Shown here piece by piece: positions 33,733 through 42,742 of a stretch of 64,000 nt of DNA. Location: assembly GCF_009865135.1 (NCBI RefSeq), contig NZ_WWGH01000002.1:2170001-2234000 (forward strand). The letters run 5' to 3'. A program made the translations under genes and the position numbers. This DNA is from Streptomyces sp. SID8374 (GTDB lineage: Bacteria > Actinomycetota > Actinomycetes > Streptomycetales > Streptomycetaceae). Under the pieces are notes generated by a model. That model saw nothing but the letters and a program-made list of their open reading frames with translations. It was not told the origin of the DNA and made no database searches. How positions within the stretch are numbered: position 1 is the first letter of the stretch; every line of letters begins with the position of its first letter.

Positions 33733-33777
33733 CGTCGGCGGAGCGGCCGGCACGGGGTTCCGGCCGCTCCGCCGACG
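33733..33777 (+). terminator. Strong hairpin terminator after the secreted-protein gene
   Basis: Arms at 33733-33750 and 33760-33777 (CGTCGGCGGAGCGGCCGG and its complement) pair over 18 bases with a nine-base loop. It marks the end of the upstream transcript, so the SpoIIE-type gene downstream must have its own promoter. Confidence 0.75.
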
Positions 33778-33812
33778 TGCGCTGCCCCCTCTGCCGGGAG
33801 CATCCTGGCTGT

Positions 33813-36422
33813 GTGACCCGGCACGATGCGACCCGGCCCACCCCGTCCCCCGGAAGCGGGGCCGCGGCCGGGCGAGACGACGGCGGCCGAGTACCGGACG
33901 AGCTGTCCCTCGTACTCGCGCAGGGGGTCGTCAGCGCCGTCGAGTCCGCCGGGGGATACGCGGGGGGCATCTACCTCCGCTCCGGTACGCCGGGGCTGCT
34001 GCGCCTCGCCGTCCTTGCCGGACTGCCGGGGCCGCTGTTCCGGCCCTGGTGGCGGATGCATGTGAACCGGCCTTTCCCCGTCTCCGAGGCCTACCGCACC
34101 GGGCGGCCCGTGCTGCTCGCCGACGCGGAGGAGGCCATGCGGCGCTTTCCGCAGCTGATGGCGGGACTGCCGTTCCCGTTCGGCTCGCTGTGGGTCCCGA
34201 TCACCGGCCCGCAGGGCAGCGTGGGCGTGATGGCCGTCCTGCGGGCCGCCACCCCGGGCGAGGAGGTCGCCGCCGCCGACGGGGAGCGGCTGCTGGGGCT
34301 CGGCCGCCGGCTCGGCGCCGCGCTCACGGACCTGGATTCGCGGTCCCTCCCCGTGGTCTGGGAGAAGGAGCCCATCCCCGTCCAGCTGCCGGCCGCCCCC
34401 GCGCCCCCGGTGCGCGTAGGCAGCTTCGACTGGGACCTGCACTCCGGCTCCCTCACAGCCGACGACGACCTGTGCGCGATCTTCGGGACCGAGCCCGCGG
34501 AGTTCCCCGGCACCGTCGACGCCCTCGCCGGACGCCTCGTACCGGAGGACGTGTACGGGCTGTGGGCCCTGGCCCGGCAGGCGGTGGAGTCCGCCGATCC
34601 GGTGGTCCGCCGGATGCGGCTGCGCGGCCCCGACGGCCGGTACCACCTGCTGGAGCTCTCGGGCCGCTGGACGCACCCGGACGGGGAGAGCGCCGAGAGC
34701 CATCTGAACGGCTTCGTCGTCGACTTCGGCGCGGGGCCCGTCATCGCGGAAGCGGCGGACCGGCTGCCCCGGGGGATCGTCTCCCTGGACCGGATCGGGC
34801 GCATCACGTACGCCAACGTGCTCGCGGAGGAGCTGCTGGGCCGCCCCCGCGCCGAGCTGGTCGGCCATGTCGTCTGGGAGGCGCTGCCGTGGTTCGGACA
34901 TCCGGCGTACGAGGACCACTGCCGGGCGGCCCTGATCTCCGACGAACCCGTCCACTTCCTCGCCCGGCGGGCCGAGTCCGTCTGGCTGTCGGTCTCCCTG
35001 TACCCGGGTCTTGACGGGCTGAGCGCGGTCTTCCAGGCCACCGAGCAACCGGCGTACACGCCCGGCTCCGTCACCTCGCCGGGTCTGGGCATCGGCTCCA
35101 CCGCCGACCGGTCCTCCGCGCTCTACCGCCCGGTCGCCCTGGCCATCGCCCTCACCGAGGCGGTCACGGCCCGCCAGGTCTCCGCCGTCGTCACCGAGGA
35201 GCTGCTCCCCGCGTTCGGCGGTAGGCAGCTCGCCATCTACCTGCTGAGCGAGCGTCACCTCCACCTCGCCTGGGAGACGGGGTTCCCCAAAGGGTTCCTC
35301 GACCGCTTCGACGGGGTCGGACTCGACGTCTCCATCCCCGGTGTGGAGACCCTGACCACCGGCCGCCCGATCTTCTTCGAGTCCATGCAGCGCCTGGCCG
35401 ACGCCTACCCGGGCATCCCGATGGAGACCGACATCGGCGCGCGGGCGTTCCTGCCGCTGATCGCCTCGGGGCGGCCCGTCGGCTCGTGCATCCTCGGCTT
35501 CGACCGGCCCCGCGGGTTCAGCCCCGAGGAGCGCACCGTCCTGACCGCCCTCGCCGGGCTCATCGCCCAGGCTCTGCAACGTGCGCAGCGGTACGACAGC
35601 GAGTCGGCGCTCGCCCGGGGGCTCCAGGACGCCCTGCTGCCGCACCGGCTGCCGGAGGTCGAGGGGGTCGACACCCTCGGGCGCTATCTCTCCGGCACCC
35701 AGGACATGGAGGTGGGCGGCGACTGGTACGACGTCATCGAGACCGGCGACGAACTGGCCCTGGTCATCGGCGACGTCCAGGGGCACGGTGTCTCGGCGGC
35801 CGCCACCATGGGGCAACTGCGCAGTGCGGTACGGGCGTTCGCCCTGAGCAACCATGACCCGCAGGAGGTGATGAGCGGGACGAACCGGCTGCTCATCGAT
35901 CTAGACCCGGGACAGTTCGCCAGCTGCTGCTACATCGTGCTGGACCCGCTCACAGGGCGGGCCCGTGCCGTACGGGCGGGCCATCCGCAGCCGGTACTGC
36001 GCCACCCCGACGGCCGGACCGAGGTGCTGGACCTGCCCGGCGGCATCGTGCTCGGCATCGACGGGCAGGCGGCCTACCCCGTCACGGAGCTGCGACTCGA
36101 CCCGGGCGATGTGCTGGCCCTGTTCACCGACGGGCTCATCGAACGCCCCGGGACCGACATCGACGAGGGCATCGAACGGCTGCGCGCCACCATCGCCGGG
36201 GTCGGCTCCGTGCCGCTGGCCCAGCTGGCGAACCGGGTGATCGGGGAGGCCAGACAGGCCACGGACCGCCCCGACGACATCGCGATCCTGCTGGCCGCCC
36301 GCTGGACGCACGTCCCGGAGAAAGCGCCGCCGCCCGCCCGGGAGGCCGCCCCGCCGGACCTGTGGCGGACGTTCCGCGGGCCGGGCCCGCAAGGCGCGGA
36401 GAGTGCCACGGACCCGGCCTGA
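33813..36422 (+). CDS. PAS/GAF sensor protein phosphatase of the SpoIIE (PP2C) type
   Basis: The 869-residue protein has a GAF-like domain (~25-150), two PAS-like regions (~185-300 and ~305-410, with RLPRGIVSLDRIGRITYANVLAEELLG), a second GAF (~445-590) and a SpoIIE phosphatase (~615-845). The phosphatase carries VGGDWYDVIE, VIGDVQGHGVSAAATMGQLR, FTDGLIERPG and DRPDDIAILLA, which include the metal-binding aspartates. Such enzymes dephosphorylate anti-anti-sigma factors in response to signals. GTG 33813 is chosen; CATCCT six bases upstream would suit a leaderless mRNA, and an upstream in-frame GTG lies in the terminator. Confidence 0.85.
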   Translation: MTRHDATRPTPSPGSGAAAGRDDGGRVPDELSLVLAQGVVSAVESAGGYAGGIYLRSGTPGLLRLAVLAGLPGPLFRPWWRMHVNRPFPVSEAYRTGRPVLLADAEEAMRRFPQLMAGLPFPFGSLWVPITGPQGSVGVMAVLRAATPGEEVAAADGERLLGLGRRLGAALTDLDSRSLPVVWEKEPIPVQLPAAPAPPVRVGSFDWDLHSGSLTADDDLCAIFGTEPAEFPGTVDALAGRLVPEDVYGLWALARQAVESADPVVRRMRLRGPDGRYHLLELSGRWTHPDGESAESHLNGFVVDFGAGPVIAEAADRLPRGIVSLDRIGRITYANVLAEELLGRPRAELVGHVVWEALPWFGHPAYEDHCRAALISDEPVHFLARRAESVWLSVSLYPGLDGLSAVFQATEQPAYTPGSVTSPGLGIGSTADRSSALYRPVALAIALTEAVTARQVSAVVTEELLPAFGGRQLAIYLLSERHLHLAWETGFPKGFLDRFDGVGLDVSIPGVETLTTGRPIFFESMQRLADAYPGIPMETDIGARAFLPLIASGRPVGSCILGFDRPRGFSPEERTVLTALAGLIAQALQRAQRYDSESALARGLQDALLPHRLPEVEGVDTLGRYLSGTQDMEVGGDWYDVIETGDELALVIGDVQGHGVSAAATMGQLRSAVRAFALSNHDPQEVMSGTNRLLIDLDPGQFASCCYIVLDPLTGRARAVRAGHPQPVLRHPDGRTEVLDLPGGIVLGIDGQAAYPVTELRLDPGDVLALFTDGLIERPGTDIDEGIERLRATIAGVGSVPLAQLANRVIGEARQATDRPDDIAILLAARWTHVPEKAPPPAREAAPPDLWRTFRGPGPQGAESATDPA

Positions 36423-36438
36423 GGAGTGACGGGACTGA

Positions 36439-37800
36439 TCAGGCGCCGGAGGCGTCCAGCATGCCCTCGCGCTCCACGACCTTGATGCGCTCACGGCCCT
36501 GGGCCGCGCCGAGCGCCTGCTCGTGGGCGTCCAGCTTGTGCCAGCCCTCCCACGTCGTGTAGCGGACGTTCCGGCTCTCCAGGAAGGCTTCGACGGCCTC
36601 AGGAGCGGGCGTAGCCGGTTCGGGCAGACGGCCGGCGGCGCGGTCCTCCAGCAGGCAGGCGACCGTCTCGTTGGCGTCGCCCTTGGTGTGGCCGATCAGA
36701 CCGATCGGGCCGCGCTTGATCCAGCCCGTGACGTAGACCGAGGCCATGTGCTCGTCACCGGCGATGACGCGTCCCGCCTCGTGCGGGACGGTGCCGGAGG
36801 CCACGTCGAAGGGGAGCTTGGGCAGCTCCTCCGAGTAGTAGCCGACGGCGCGGTAGACGCTCTGCATGTCCCAGTCGGTGAACTTCCCGGTGCCCCGGAC
36901 GTTGCCGGTGCCGTCCAGCTCGGTGCGCTCGGTGCGCAGCGCGGTGACCTTGCCGTCCTCGCCCAGGATCTCGACCGGGGACTCGAAGAAGTGCAGGAAG
37001 AGCTTGTGCGGGCGGTCGCCGACATCGCGGATCGCCCAGTTCTCCAGGGTCTGCGCGACCATGTTGGCCTGCTTGTTCTCCCGCCGGGTGGCGATGGAGC
37101 CCTCGTCGTACTCGATGTCCTCGGGGTTGACGATGACCTCGATGTTGGGCGAGTGGTCCAGCTCCCGCAGCTCCATCGGGCTGAACTTGGCCTGCGCCGG
37201 GCCACGCCGCCCGAACACATGCACCTCCAGCGCCTTGTTCGCCTTGAGGCCCTGGTACACGTTGTCCGGGATCTCGGTGGGCAGCAGCTCGTCCGCCGTC
37301 TTGGCCAGCACCCGGGCCACGTCCAGCGCCACGTTGCCGACGCCGAGGACGGCGACCTTTTCCGCCGTCAGCGGCCAGGTGCGCGGGACCTCGGGGTGGC
37401 CGTCGTACCAGGAGACGAAGTCGGCCGCGCCGTAGGAGCCGTCCAGCTCGATGCCCGGGATGTCGAGGGCGCGGTCGGCCTCGGCGCCGGTGGAGAAGAT
37501 CACCGCGTCGTAGAAGGACCGCAGGTCGTCCAGGCCGATGTCGTTCGGGTAGCTGACGTTGCCGAAGAGGCGGATCTGCGGCTTGTCCAGCACCTGGTGC
37601 AGGGCCTTGACGATGCCCTTGATCCGGGGGTGGTCGGGGGCCACGCCGTAACGGATCAGGCCGAAGGGGGCGGGCATGCGCTCGAACAGGTCGATCGAGA
37701 CGCCCGGGTCCTGGCAGACCTCGGATTTGAGCAGCGCGTCCGCAGCGTAGATACCGGCAGGGCCGGCTCCGACAATGGCGACGCGGACGGGGCGTGTCAT
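36439..37800 (-). CDS. fprA: Ferredoxin--NADP+ reductase (FprA type)
   Basis: The 453-residue flavoprotein resembles mycobacterial FprA and adrenodoxin reductase. It has the FAD site VAIVGAGPAGIYAADALL, the segment APFGLIRYGVAPDHPRIKGI, the NADPH site VLGVGNVALDVARVL and the C-terminal VTGWIKRGPIGLIGHTKGDA. It moves electrons between NADPH and ferredoxins, for example for cytochromes P450. No ferredoxin gene is adjacent. It ends 17 bp from the convergent phosphatase gene. Confidence 0.92.
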   Translation of the reverse strand: MTRPVRVAIVGAGPAGIYAADALLKSEVCQDPGVSIDLFERMPAPFGLIRYGVAPDHPRIKGIVKALHQVLDKPQIRLFGNVSYPNDIGLDDLRSFYDAVIFSTGAEADRALDIPGIELDGSYGAADFVSWYDGHPEVPRTWPLTAEKVAVLGVGNVALDVARVLAKTADELLPTEIPDNVYQGLKANKALEVHVFGRRGPAQAKFSPMELRELDHSPNIEVIVNPEDIEYDEGSIATRRENKQANMVAQTLENWAIRDVGDRPHKLFLHFFESPVEILGEDGKVTALRTERTELDGTGNVRGTGKFTDWDMQSVYRAVGYYSEELPKLPFDVASGTVPHEAGRVIAGDEHMASVYVTGWIKRGPIGLIGHTKGDANETVACLLEDRAAGRLPEPATPAPEAVEAFLESRNVRYTTWEGWHKLDAHEQALGAAQGRERIKVVEREGMLDASGA

Positions 37801-38208
37801 GGCGTGGTGATCCTTAAGGCGGGCGAACGCGGGCAGGTACAGCGTACGTCGGAGGTAAGGGTTGGCTTACTAGTCTCCACCCCACACCGTAAGCCCTCGG
37901 CCGGCGAGACCCTCGAACCGGCCTACGGAACCGCCCGATAAGTCCGTTTCTGCGGGGCGGTATGGGTGATTTGAGTCTTTTGGACTTCTCTTCCATAAAG
38001 GGGCTATTGGGGCCGTTGAGCTATTTTGGCCGCGCCTGTTTCGGCCACCTCCGCGCGAAGTGGTGAGCGTCACGTCCGAGGGTGCGGACGCAGAAGTGGA
38101 GGGTTCGGTTCCCTTCTGTGCGAAGAAAGTTGACGACGCGGCGGAACGGGTGGATCCGGGAATTCCTGAATTCGATCTTGCGGAGAAAGGTCATCCGGAA
38201 TTCGGGGC
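37801..38208. other. Gene-free upstream region of fprA and the riboswitch-controlled gene
   Basis: This is the longest gene-free stretch (with the riboswitch it spans 640 bp). GC content falls visibly from about 37930 to 38200, and short A/T-rich tracts occur. Items seen are the inverted repeat GTAAG-N6-CTTAC (37855-37870) near the fprA start and a small AGTC/GACT hairpin in the lower-GC part. I see no open frame with coding character, no tRNA and no known RNA motif here. It probably holds the fprA promoter on the minus strand and upstream control sites for the gene at 38443. Confidence 0.5.
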
Positions 38209-38238
38209 TTGTTCTGTCCGGCGCTTTTCGCCTACGGT
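38209..38238 (+). promoter_or_regulatory. Candidate promoter of the c-di-AMP riboswitch transcript
   Basis: TTGTTC (38209-38214), 18-base spacer, TACGGT (38233-38238). The -35 box is weak, but the predicted start at about 38245 falls at the first base pairs of the riboswitch, which is what the riboswitch needs. Confidence 0.4.
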
Positions 38239-38240
38239 CA

Positions 38241-38424
38241 CGCTCAATCCGGATGGAACGCCGAATCCTGCCGCCGTCCGGGAAACCGAAACCCACTCAC
38301 GTACGGCAGGAGCGGGGGACCCAGGTAAGCCGCCGATCCGGTATCCGGAACGGCTAGGGGTGAAGTCGCATGTCCATGCGGCCAGACATCTCCCGTCTGA
38401 ACCCGACAGCTCACCTCGTAGGCG
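38241..38424 (+). promoter_or_regulatory. c-di-AMP riboswitch (ydaO-yuaA class)
   Basis: The conserved blocks are present in order: GGAGCGGGGGACCCA (near 38310), GGCTAGGGGTGAAG (38352-38365), and AACCCGACAGCTCACCTCG followed by TAGGCG (to 38424). These are the core signatures of the actinobacterial ydaO-type riboswitch that binds cyclic di-AMP. It lies 18 bp before the start of a secreted cell-wall enzyme gene, its classical location in Streptomyces. Ligand binding is expected to turn this gene off. Confidence 0.85.
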
Positions 38425-38442
38425 CCGGAGAGGAAATTCCCC

Positions 38443-39264
38443 ATGCCCGCACAGGGTAAGCACCGCCGTCCCAAGTCCGTCTCGCTGAGCCGCGGCATCG
38501 CCGCCGTGACCACGGGTGGAGCCGTTCTGGCCCTCCCGGTGCTCGGCGCCACCACCGCATCCGCCGCCCCCGCGCACTCCGTCGCCGCGGAAAAGGCGGT
38601 GGCTCCCGTCTCCGTGACCGCCCAGGCGAATTCCGTGACGAAGGCCGCGCCCGTCAAGCATTCCGTGGTGTCCGGCGAAACGCTTTCCAAGATCGCCCGC
38701 GAGCATTCCGTCAGCGGCGGCTGGAAGAAGCTGTACGAAGGCAACCGCAAGGTCGTCGGCGAGAACCCGAACCTTATTCACCCCGGTATCACGCTGACCA
38801 TCGGCGCCAAGGCTGCCGCCCCGTCAGACGCCAAGGCCGGCAAGGCTGCCGCCCGCACCGCCACGACGGAGCGCGCCGACCGCTCGGAGCGCACGACGGC
38901 CGCTCCCGCCGCCGCCCCGGCCGCCGCCGCTCCCGCCACGTACACCAACGATCTCGATGGCTGGATCAAGGAGTCGCTGGCGGTCATGGCCCAGCACGGC
39001 ATCCCCGGCAGCTACGAGGGTATCCACCGCAACATCATCCGCGAGTCCTCGGGCAACCCGAACGCCATCAACAACTGGGACTCCAACGCGGTGAAGGGCA
39101 CCCCCTCCAAGGGCCTGCTCCAGGTGATCGACCCGACGTTCCAGGCGTACCACGTGCCCGGCACCTCGACCGACAGCTACGACCCGGTCGCCAACATCAC
39201 CGCCGCGTGCAACTACGCCGCGGACCGGTACGGCTCGATCGACAACGTCTTCGGCGCCTACTGA
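38443..39264 (+). CDS. Secreted LysM/SLT-type transglycosylase-like cell-wall hydrolase
   Basis: The 273-residue protein has a signal peptide (SRGIAAVTTGGAVLALPVLGATTASAA, cleavage near residue 42), a LysM domain (~70-120: HSVVSGETLSKIAREHSVSGGWKKLYEGNRKVVG and NLIHPGITLTIG), an Ala-rich linker and a C-terminal SLT-like domain with IHRNIIRESSGNPNAINNWDSNA and KGLLQVIDPTF. The Glu in IIRESSGNP is the likely catalytic acid. It remodels peptidoglycan, as in growth or spore germination. AGGA before the ATG and the riboswitch upstream fix the start. Confidence 0.88.
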   Translation: MPAQGKHRRPKSVSLSRGIAAVTTGGAVLALPVLGATTASAAPAHSVAAEKAVAPVSVTAQANSVTKAAPVKHSVVSGETLSKIAREHSVSGGWKKLYEGNRKVVGENPNLIHPGITLTIGAKAAAPSDAKAGKAAARTATTERADRSERTTAAPAAAPAAAAPATYTNDLDGWIKESLAVMAQHGIPGSYEGIHRNIIRESSGNPNAINNWDSNAVKGTPSKGLLQVIDPTFQAYHVPGTSTDSYDPVANITAACNYAADRYGSIDNVFGAY

Positions 39265-39283
39265 TCCCCGTACGCGCGCACGC

Positions 39284-39322
39284 CCGAGGGGCCCCGGACC
39301 ACACCGGTCCGGGGCCCCTCGG
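39284..39322 (+). terminator. Perfect 17-bp hairpin terminator
   Basis: CCGAGGGGCCCCGGACC (39284-39300) pairs with its complement at 39306-39322 around the loop ACACC. It ends the riboswitch transcript 20 bp after the stop codon. Confidence 0.8.
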
Positions 39323-39413
39323 CGTACCGGGAAGTTACCCCCAAGTTTCTAGTGACTTACCACGCGATCGACAGTAGAACCTGTTGCACTCTGTCGAGAG
39401 TGAGGGATGTCAC

Positions 39414-41057
39414 ATGAACGACACCACCCCGCACGGCAACGCCCCCAAGGGTGTATCGCGTCGAAGATTCATCACTGGAACAGGTTCTCTTCTCGGGGTC
39501 GCGGCGCTCGCCGGATCCACCACACCGGTCTGGGCCACGGCCCGCGCGGCGGCGGCCCCGATCGGTTCCGGCGCCCATGTGCCGGTGCTGATCGTCGGCA
39601 CCGGATACGGCGGCTCGGTCGCCGCCCTCCGGCTCGCCCAGGCCGGCACGGACGTCCACATGGTCGAGATGGGCATGGCCTGGGACACCCCCGGCGCGGA
39701 CGGCAAGATCTTCGCCAACACCACCAGGCCGGACGACCGCTCCTTCTGGCTGCGCACCCGGACCAAGCAGCCGCTGAGCAACTTCCTCGGCTTCCCGATC
39801 GACAGATCCGTCAACCGCTACACCGGGATCCTGGACGCCGAGGAGTTCGCCGGCATCACCGTCTACCAGGGGCGCGGTGTTGGAGGCGGGTCGCTGGTCA
39901 ACGGAGGCATGGCCGTCACGCCCAAGCGGGAGAACTTCGCCGCGATCCTGCCGTCGGTCGACGCCGCGGAGATGTACAGCACCTACTACCCGCGCGCCAA
40001 CGCGGACCTCGGCGTCACCACCATCGACCCCGCCTGGTTCGACAGCGTCGACTGCTACCAGTACGCCCGGGTCGGCCGGAAGCACGCGCAGCGCTCGGGC
40101 TTCCCGTTCCTCTTCGTGCCCGCCGTGTACGACTGGGACTACATGAAGCAGGAGGCCGCCGGGACCGTACCCAGGTCAGCGCTGGACGCCGAGATCCTCT
40201 ACGGCAACAACTACGGCAAGAAGTCGCTCCAGAAGACCTACATCGACCGGATCAGGGCCACGGGCCGGGTCACCATCACCCCGCTGCACAAGGTCACCCG
40301 CGTCTCCCCGGCTTCCGGCGGCGGCTACACGGTCCTCATCGACCAGCTGGACACCACCGGCCGGACCACCGCCACCAAGACCGTCACGGCGGACAAGGTC
40401 TTCTTCGCGGCAGGCAGCGTCGGCACCAGCAAGCTGCTCGTCGGCCTCAAGGCGACCGGAGCGCTGCCCGCCCTCAACAACGAGATCGGCAAGGGCTGGG
40501 GCGACAACGGCAACGTCATGTGCGGCCGGGCCAACCACCTCTGGGACCCGACGGGGAAGGTGCAGTCGTCCATCCCCACCGGCGGCATCGACAACTGGGA
40601 CGCAGGCGGAGCGTTCGCCGAAGTCGCTCCGCTGCCCACCGGCATCGAGACCTGGGCCTCGTTCTACCTCTCGATCACCAAGAACCCCCACCGGGCCCAG
40701 TTCACCTGGAACGCGGCGGCGGGGAGGGCCGAACTGAACTGGCAGACGGCGTGGAAGCAGCCGTCCATCGATGCCGCGAAGACCATCTTCGACAAGATCA
40801 ACCAGAAGGAGGGGACGATCTACCGCACGGACCTCTTCGGGACCTACAAGATCTGGGGCGACCACCTCACCTACCACCCCCTGGGCGGCGCGGTCCTGGA
40901 CAAGGCCACCGACAACTACGGCCGGCTGCACGGCTACCCGGGTCTGTACGTCATCGACGGCGCCCTGATCCCCGGCAACACCAGCGTCAACCCGTTCGTC
41001 ACGATCACCGCGCTCGCCGAGCGCAACATCGAACGCATCATCGCCACCGATCTGTAG
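39414..41057 (+). CDS. choA: Secreted cholesterol oxidase (GMC-type)
   Basis: The 547-residue flavoprotein has a twin-arginine signal (SRRRFITGTGSLLGVAALAG, Arg16-18), the FAD motif VLIVGTGYGGSVAALRLAQAG, the GRGVGGGSLVNGGMAV segment and the active-site Glu in FAEVAPLPTGIETW. Its C-terminus has YHPLGGAVLDKATDNYGRLHGYPGLYVIDGALIPGN and SVNPFVTITALAERNIERI, with the His and Asn of cholesterol oxidases. It oxidises cholesterol to cholest-4-en-3-one with H2O2 release. GAGGGA supports the ATG at 39414. Its neighbours are not polyene genes, so it is not a pimE-type cluster gene here. Confidence 0.9.
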   Translation: MNDTTPHGNAPKGVSRRRFITGTGSLLGVAALAGSTTPVWATARAAAAPIGSGAHVPVLIVGTGYGGSVAALRLAQAGTDVHMVEMGMAWDTPGADGKIFANTTRPDDRSFWLRTRTKQPLSNFLGFPIDRSVNRYTGILDAEEFAGITVYQGRGVGGGSLVNGGMAVTPKRENFAAILPSVDAAEMYSTYYPRANADLGVTTIDPAWFDSVDCYQYARVGRKHAQRSGFPFLFVPAVYDWDYMKQEAAGTVPRSALDAEILYGNNYGKKSLQKTYIDRIRATGRVTITPLHKVTRVSPASGGGYTVLIDQLDTTGRTTATKTVTADKVFFAAGSVGTSKLLVGLKATGALPALNNEIGKGWGDNGNVMCGRANHLWDPTGKVQSSIPTGGIDNWDAGGAFAEVAPLPTGIETWASFYLSITKNPHRAQFTWNAAAGRAELNWQTAWKQPSIDAAKTIFDKINQKEGTIYRTDLFGTYKIWGDHLTYHPLGGAVLDKATDNYGRLHGYPGLYVIDGALIPGNTSVNPFVTITALAERNIERIIATDL

Positions 41058-41072
41058 GGGCGTACGGAGAGC

Positions 41073-41105
41073 CCGGGGCCGGGAGTGCCAACCCGGCGGC
41101 CCCGG
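41073..41105. terminator. Imperfect GC-rich hairpin between convergent genes
   Basis: CCGGGGCC-GGG and CCCGG-CGGCCCCGG pair with a small bulge. It lies between the choA stop and the end of the convergent carboxymuconolactone decarboxylase-type gene. Confidence 0.5.
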
Positions 41106-41111
41106 ACTCCG

Positions 41112-41591
41112 TCAGTGACCCGGCAGCACACACACCGCGTCGATCCCCAGTACATGGTTGAGCCGCCCGAACGCCAGCCAGGAGCCGATGCTCATGGACA
41201 GCTCCACGATCTCCACCTGGCTGTAGTGCGCGGTCATCCGCTGCCAGAAGGCGTCGTCGAGACCGTGGTGGTCCAGCGCGTACCGCTCCGCGTACTCCGC
41301 CGCCAGCCTGGTCCGCACGTCGAAGGCGTCCGTCGTACGCCACTTGGCCACCGCCTGCGCGAACTCCTCCTCGACCTTCTCCCCGTCCCGCTCGGTCCGC
41401 CAGTCCAGGCAGAACAGGCACCCGTTGACCTGCGCGATCCGCAGCCGCGCGGCCTCGAACTCCCGCAGGCCCAGCGTCGTGTGCTCGTACACGGACATCG
41501 AGAAGGCGGCGGCGGCCACGCCGATGCCGGGGACCATCTCCCCCCATACGTAACCGATGGGCTCCTGGCCCTCCGGGATGTCGATGATCAT
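41112..41591 (-). CDS. Carboxymuconolactone decarboxylase/AhpD-family protein
   Basis: The 159-residue protein has the AhpD-like core LREFEAARLRIAQVNGCLFCLDWRTERDGEK, with Cys58-x-x-Cys61, and a helix ending YALDHHGLDDAFW. Family members are decarboxylases or peroxide-reducing proteins; the CxxC favours a thiol-disulfide role. Its ATG overlaps the stop of the upstream dehydrogenase, so they form an operon. Confidence 0.82.
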   Translation of the reverse strand: MIIDIPEGQEPIGYVWGEMVPGIGVAAAAFSMSVYEHTTLGLREFEAARLRIAQVNGCLFCLDWRTERDGEKVEEEFAQAVAKWRTTDAFDVRTRLAAEYAERYALDHHGLDDAFWQRMTAHYSQVEIVELSMSIGSWLAFGRLNHVLGIDAVCVLPGH

Positions 41592-42667
41592 GCCGGTCTC
41601 CTTCCCAGCCTGCCGACGGCGGGCCGCAGCGGGATGTCCAGTGCGTCGTACAGGCCCGGTTTCGCGTCCACCAGCCAGTCGATGGCCGAGACGAGCCGCC
41701 CGACCGCCGTAGCGTTCCCGCCCGCCGACCGGTTCTCACCCTCGTCGAAGGCCTCGACCGTCACCTCGATACGGGGGCGGCCCTCGATCACCACGCGGTG
41801 CGCGCCCACGCCGTCGGGCGGGGAGGGCCAGTCCGGTGCGCACGAGGGATGGATACGGGTGATGTGCTCGATCACGATGCGGGGCTCCCCGCCCACGACG
41901 CCCTGCACCTCGAACCGCACCGCGCCCTGGGTGCCCGCCGCGAACTCGCCCATCGTGCGGGTGGTCACCGACGTCTCCAGCGCCCGGCGGTCCAGCGTCT
42001 CGCGGATCTCGTCCAGTTCGACGCCCAGCGCCCGGGCCATCAGCCGTATCTGACCGCCCCACACCATCGTCGGAACGGTCTCCGCCAGCATCAGCGGCTG
42101 GTAGTCCAGCGGGTGCCCCATGCCGATCAGATGGCGTACCGACTCCTCCTGCTCGTACGTGGAGTAGTCGAAGATCTCCTGGCAGCGGATCACATCCACC
42201 TCGGTGCCCAGACCGCTGATCAGCAGCGGCAGGACGTCGTTGCCCCAGCCGGGGTCGACCCCGGAGACGAAGAGGGAGCCGCCGCCCTCCGCGACGGCGG
42301 CCAGGACCGGATCCCGCAGCTCCGGCGGGGCGTTGCGCTGGTCGTAGAGCGGATAGAGGGAGGGCGTGACGACGACCGCTCCGGCCCGGATCGCCCGGCC
42401 GATGTCGGTGAGAGCGTCGTCGGGGCGGATGTCGCCGGACGCCGCGTAGACCACCGCGCGGGGGCGGTCGGCCAGGACGGCGGCGATGTCGTCGGTGGCC
42501 GCGACGCCGAGCGTGCGGCCGAGCGCGCCCAACTCGCCCGCGTCGCGGCCGACCTTGGCCGGATCGTGGACGAGGACGGCGGTGAGTGTCAGTGCCGGAT
42601 GGGCCTCGACGGCGCGGATCGCCGCGCGGCCGACGTTGCCGGTACCCCAGACAACCGTGGGAATCAT
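41588..42667 (-). CDS. Dihydrodipicolinate reductase-like NAD(P)-binding dehydrogenase
   Basis: The 359-residue protein begins MIPTVVWGTGNVGRAAIRAVEAHPALTL, a Rossmann motif. It continues with the DapB-like N-domain (AVVYAASGDIRPDDALTDIGRAIRAGAVVVTPSLYPLY) and a larger C-domain (SLFVSGVDPGWGNDVLPLLISGLG). It is of the amine-dehydrogenase-like branch often found near steroid genes in actinobacteria, though its reaction is unknown. It shares four bases with the CMD gene downstream. Confidence 0.78.
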   Translation of the reverse strand: MIPTVVWGTGNVGRAAIRAVEAHPALTLTAVLVHDPAKVGRDAGELGALGRTLGVAATDDIAAVLADRPRAVVYAASGDIRPDDALTDIGRAIRAGAVVVTPSLYPLYDQRNAPPELRDPVLAAVAEGGGSLFVSGVDPGWGNDVLPLLISGLGTEVDVIRCQEIFDYSTYEQEESVRHLIGMGHPLDYQPLMLAETVPTMVWGGQIRLMARALGVELDEIRETLDRRALETSVTTRTMGEFAAGTQGAVRFEVQGVVGGEPRIVIEHITRIHPSCAPDWPSPPDGVGAHRVVIEGRPRIEVTVEAFDEGENRSAGGNATAVGRLVSAIDWLVDAKPGLYDALDIPLRPAVGRLGRRPA

Positions 42668-42742
42668 GCGCGGAGGGTAGCGGCCGGACCTCGCACTTCC
42701 CAGAGCCGTGGAGGGGTGAATTCGGGGCTCGGGAAAGGGTGT

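Noticed and set aside
33108..35855. A 915-codon open frame on the minus strand opposite the SpoIIE-type phosphatase gene
   Set aside because: It is an antisense by-product of high GC codon bias. The plus strand has clear GAF, PAS and phosphatase motifs, while the minus reading is a low-complexity Gly/Arg/Ala product.
37855..37870. GTAAG-N6-CTTAC near the fprA start resembling an iron box
   Set aside because: The left half matches the IdeR/DmdR half-site, but the second half is displaced by about five bases, so it does not fit the 19-bp palindrome.
37905..37925. GGTTCGA-like stretch on the minus strand resembling a tRNA T-loop
   Set aside because: The flanking bases cannot form the T-stem and no anticodon or acceptor stem is found.
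38060..38488. Open frames through the riboswitch region
   Set aside because: They cross the conserved riboswitch and have no ribosome site or coding bias; the RNA explains the conservation.
39325..39360. Possible PimM-type (PAS-LuxR) operator before the cholesterol oxidase gene
   Set aside because: GGG and CCC blocks are present, but the spacing does not match the CTVGGGAWWTCCCBAG form and no polyene genes are near.
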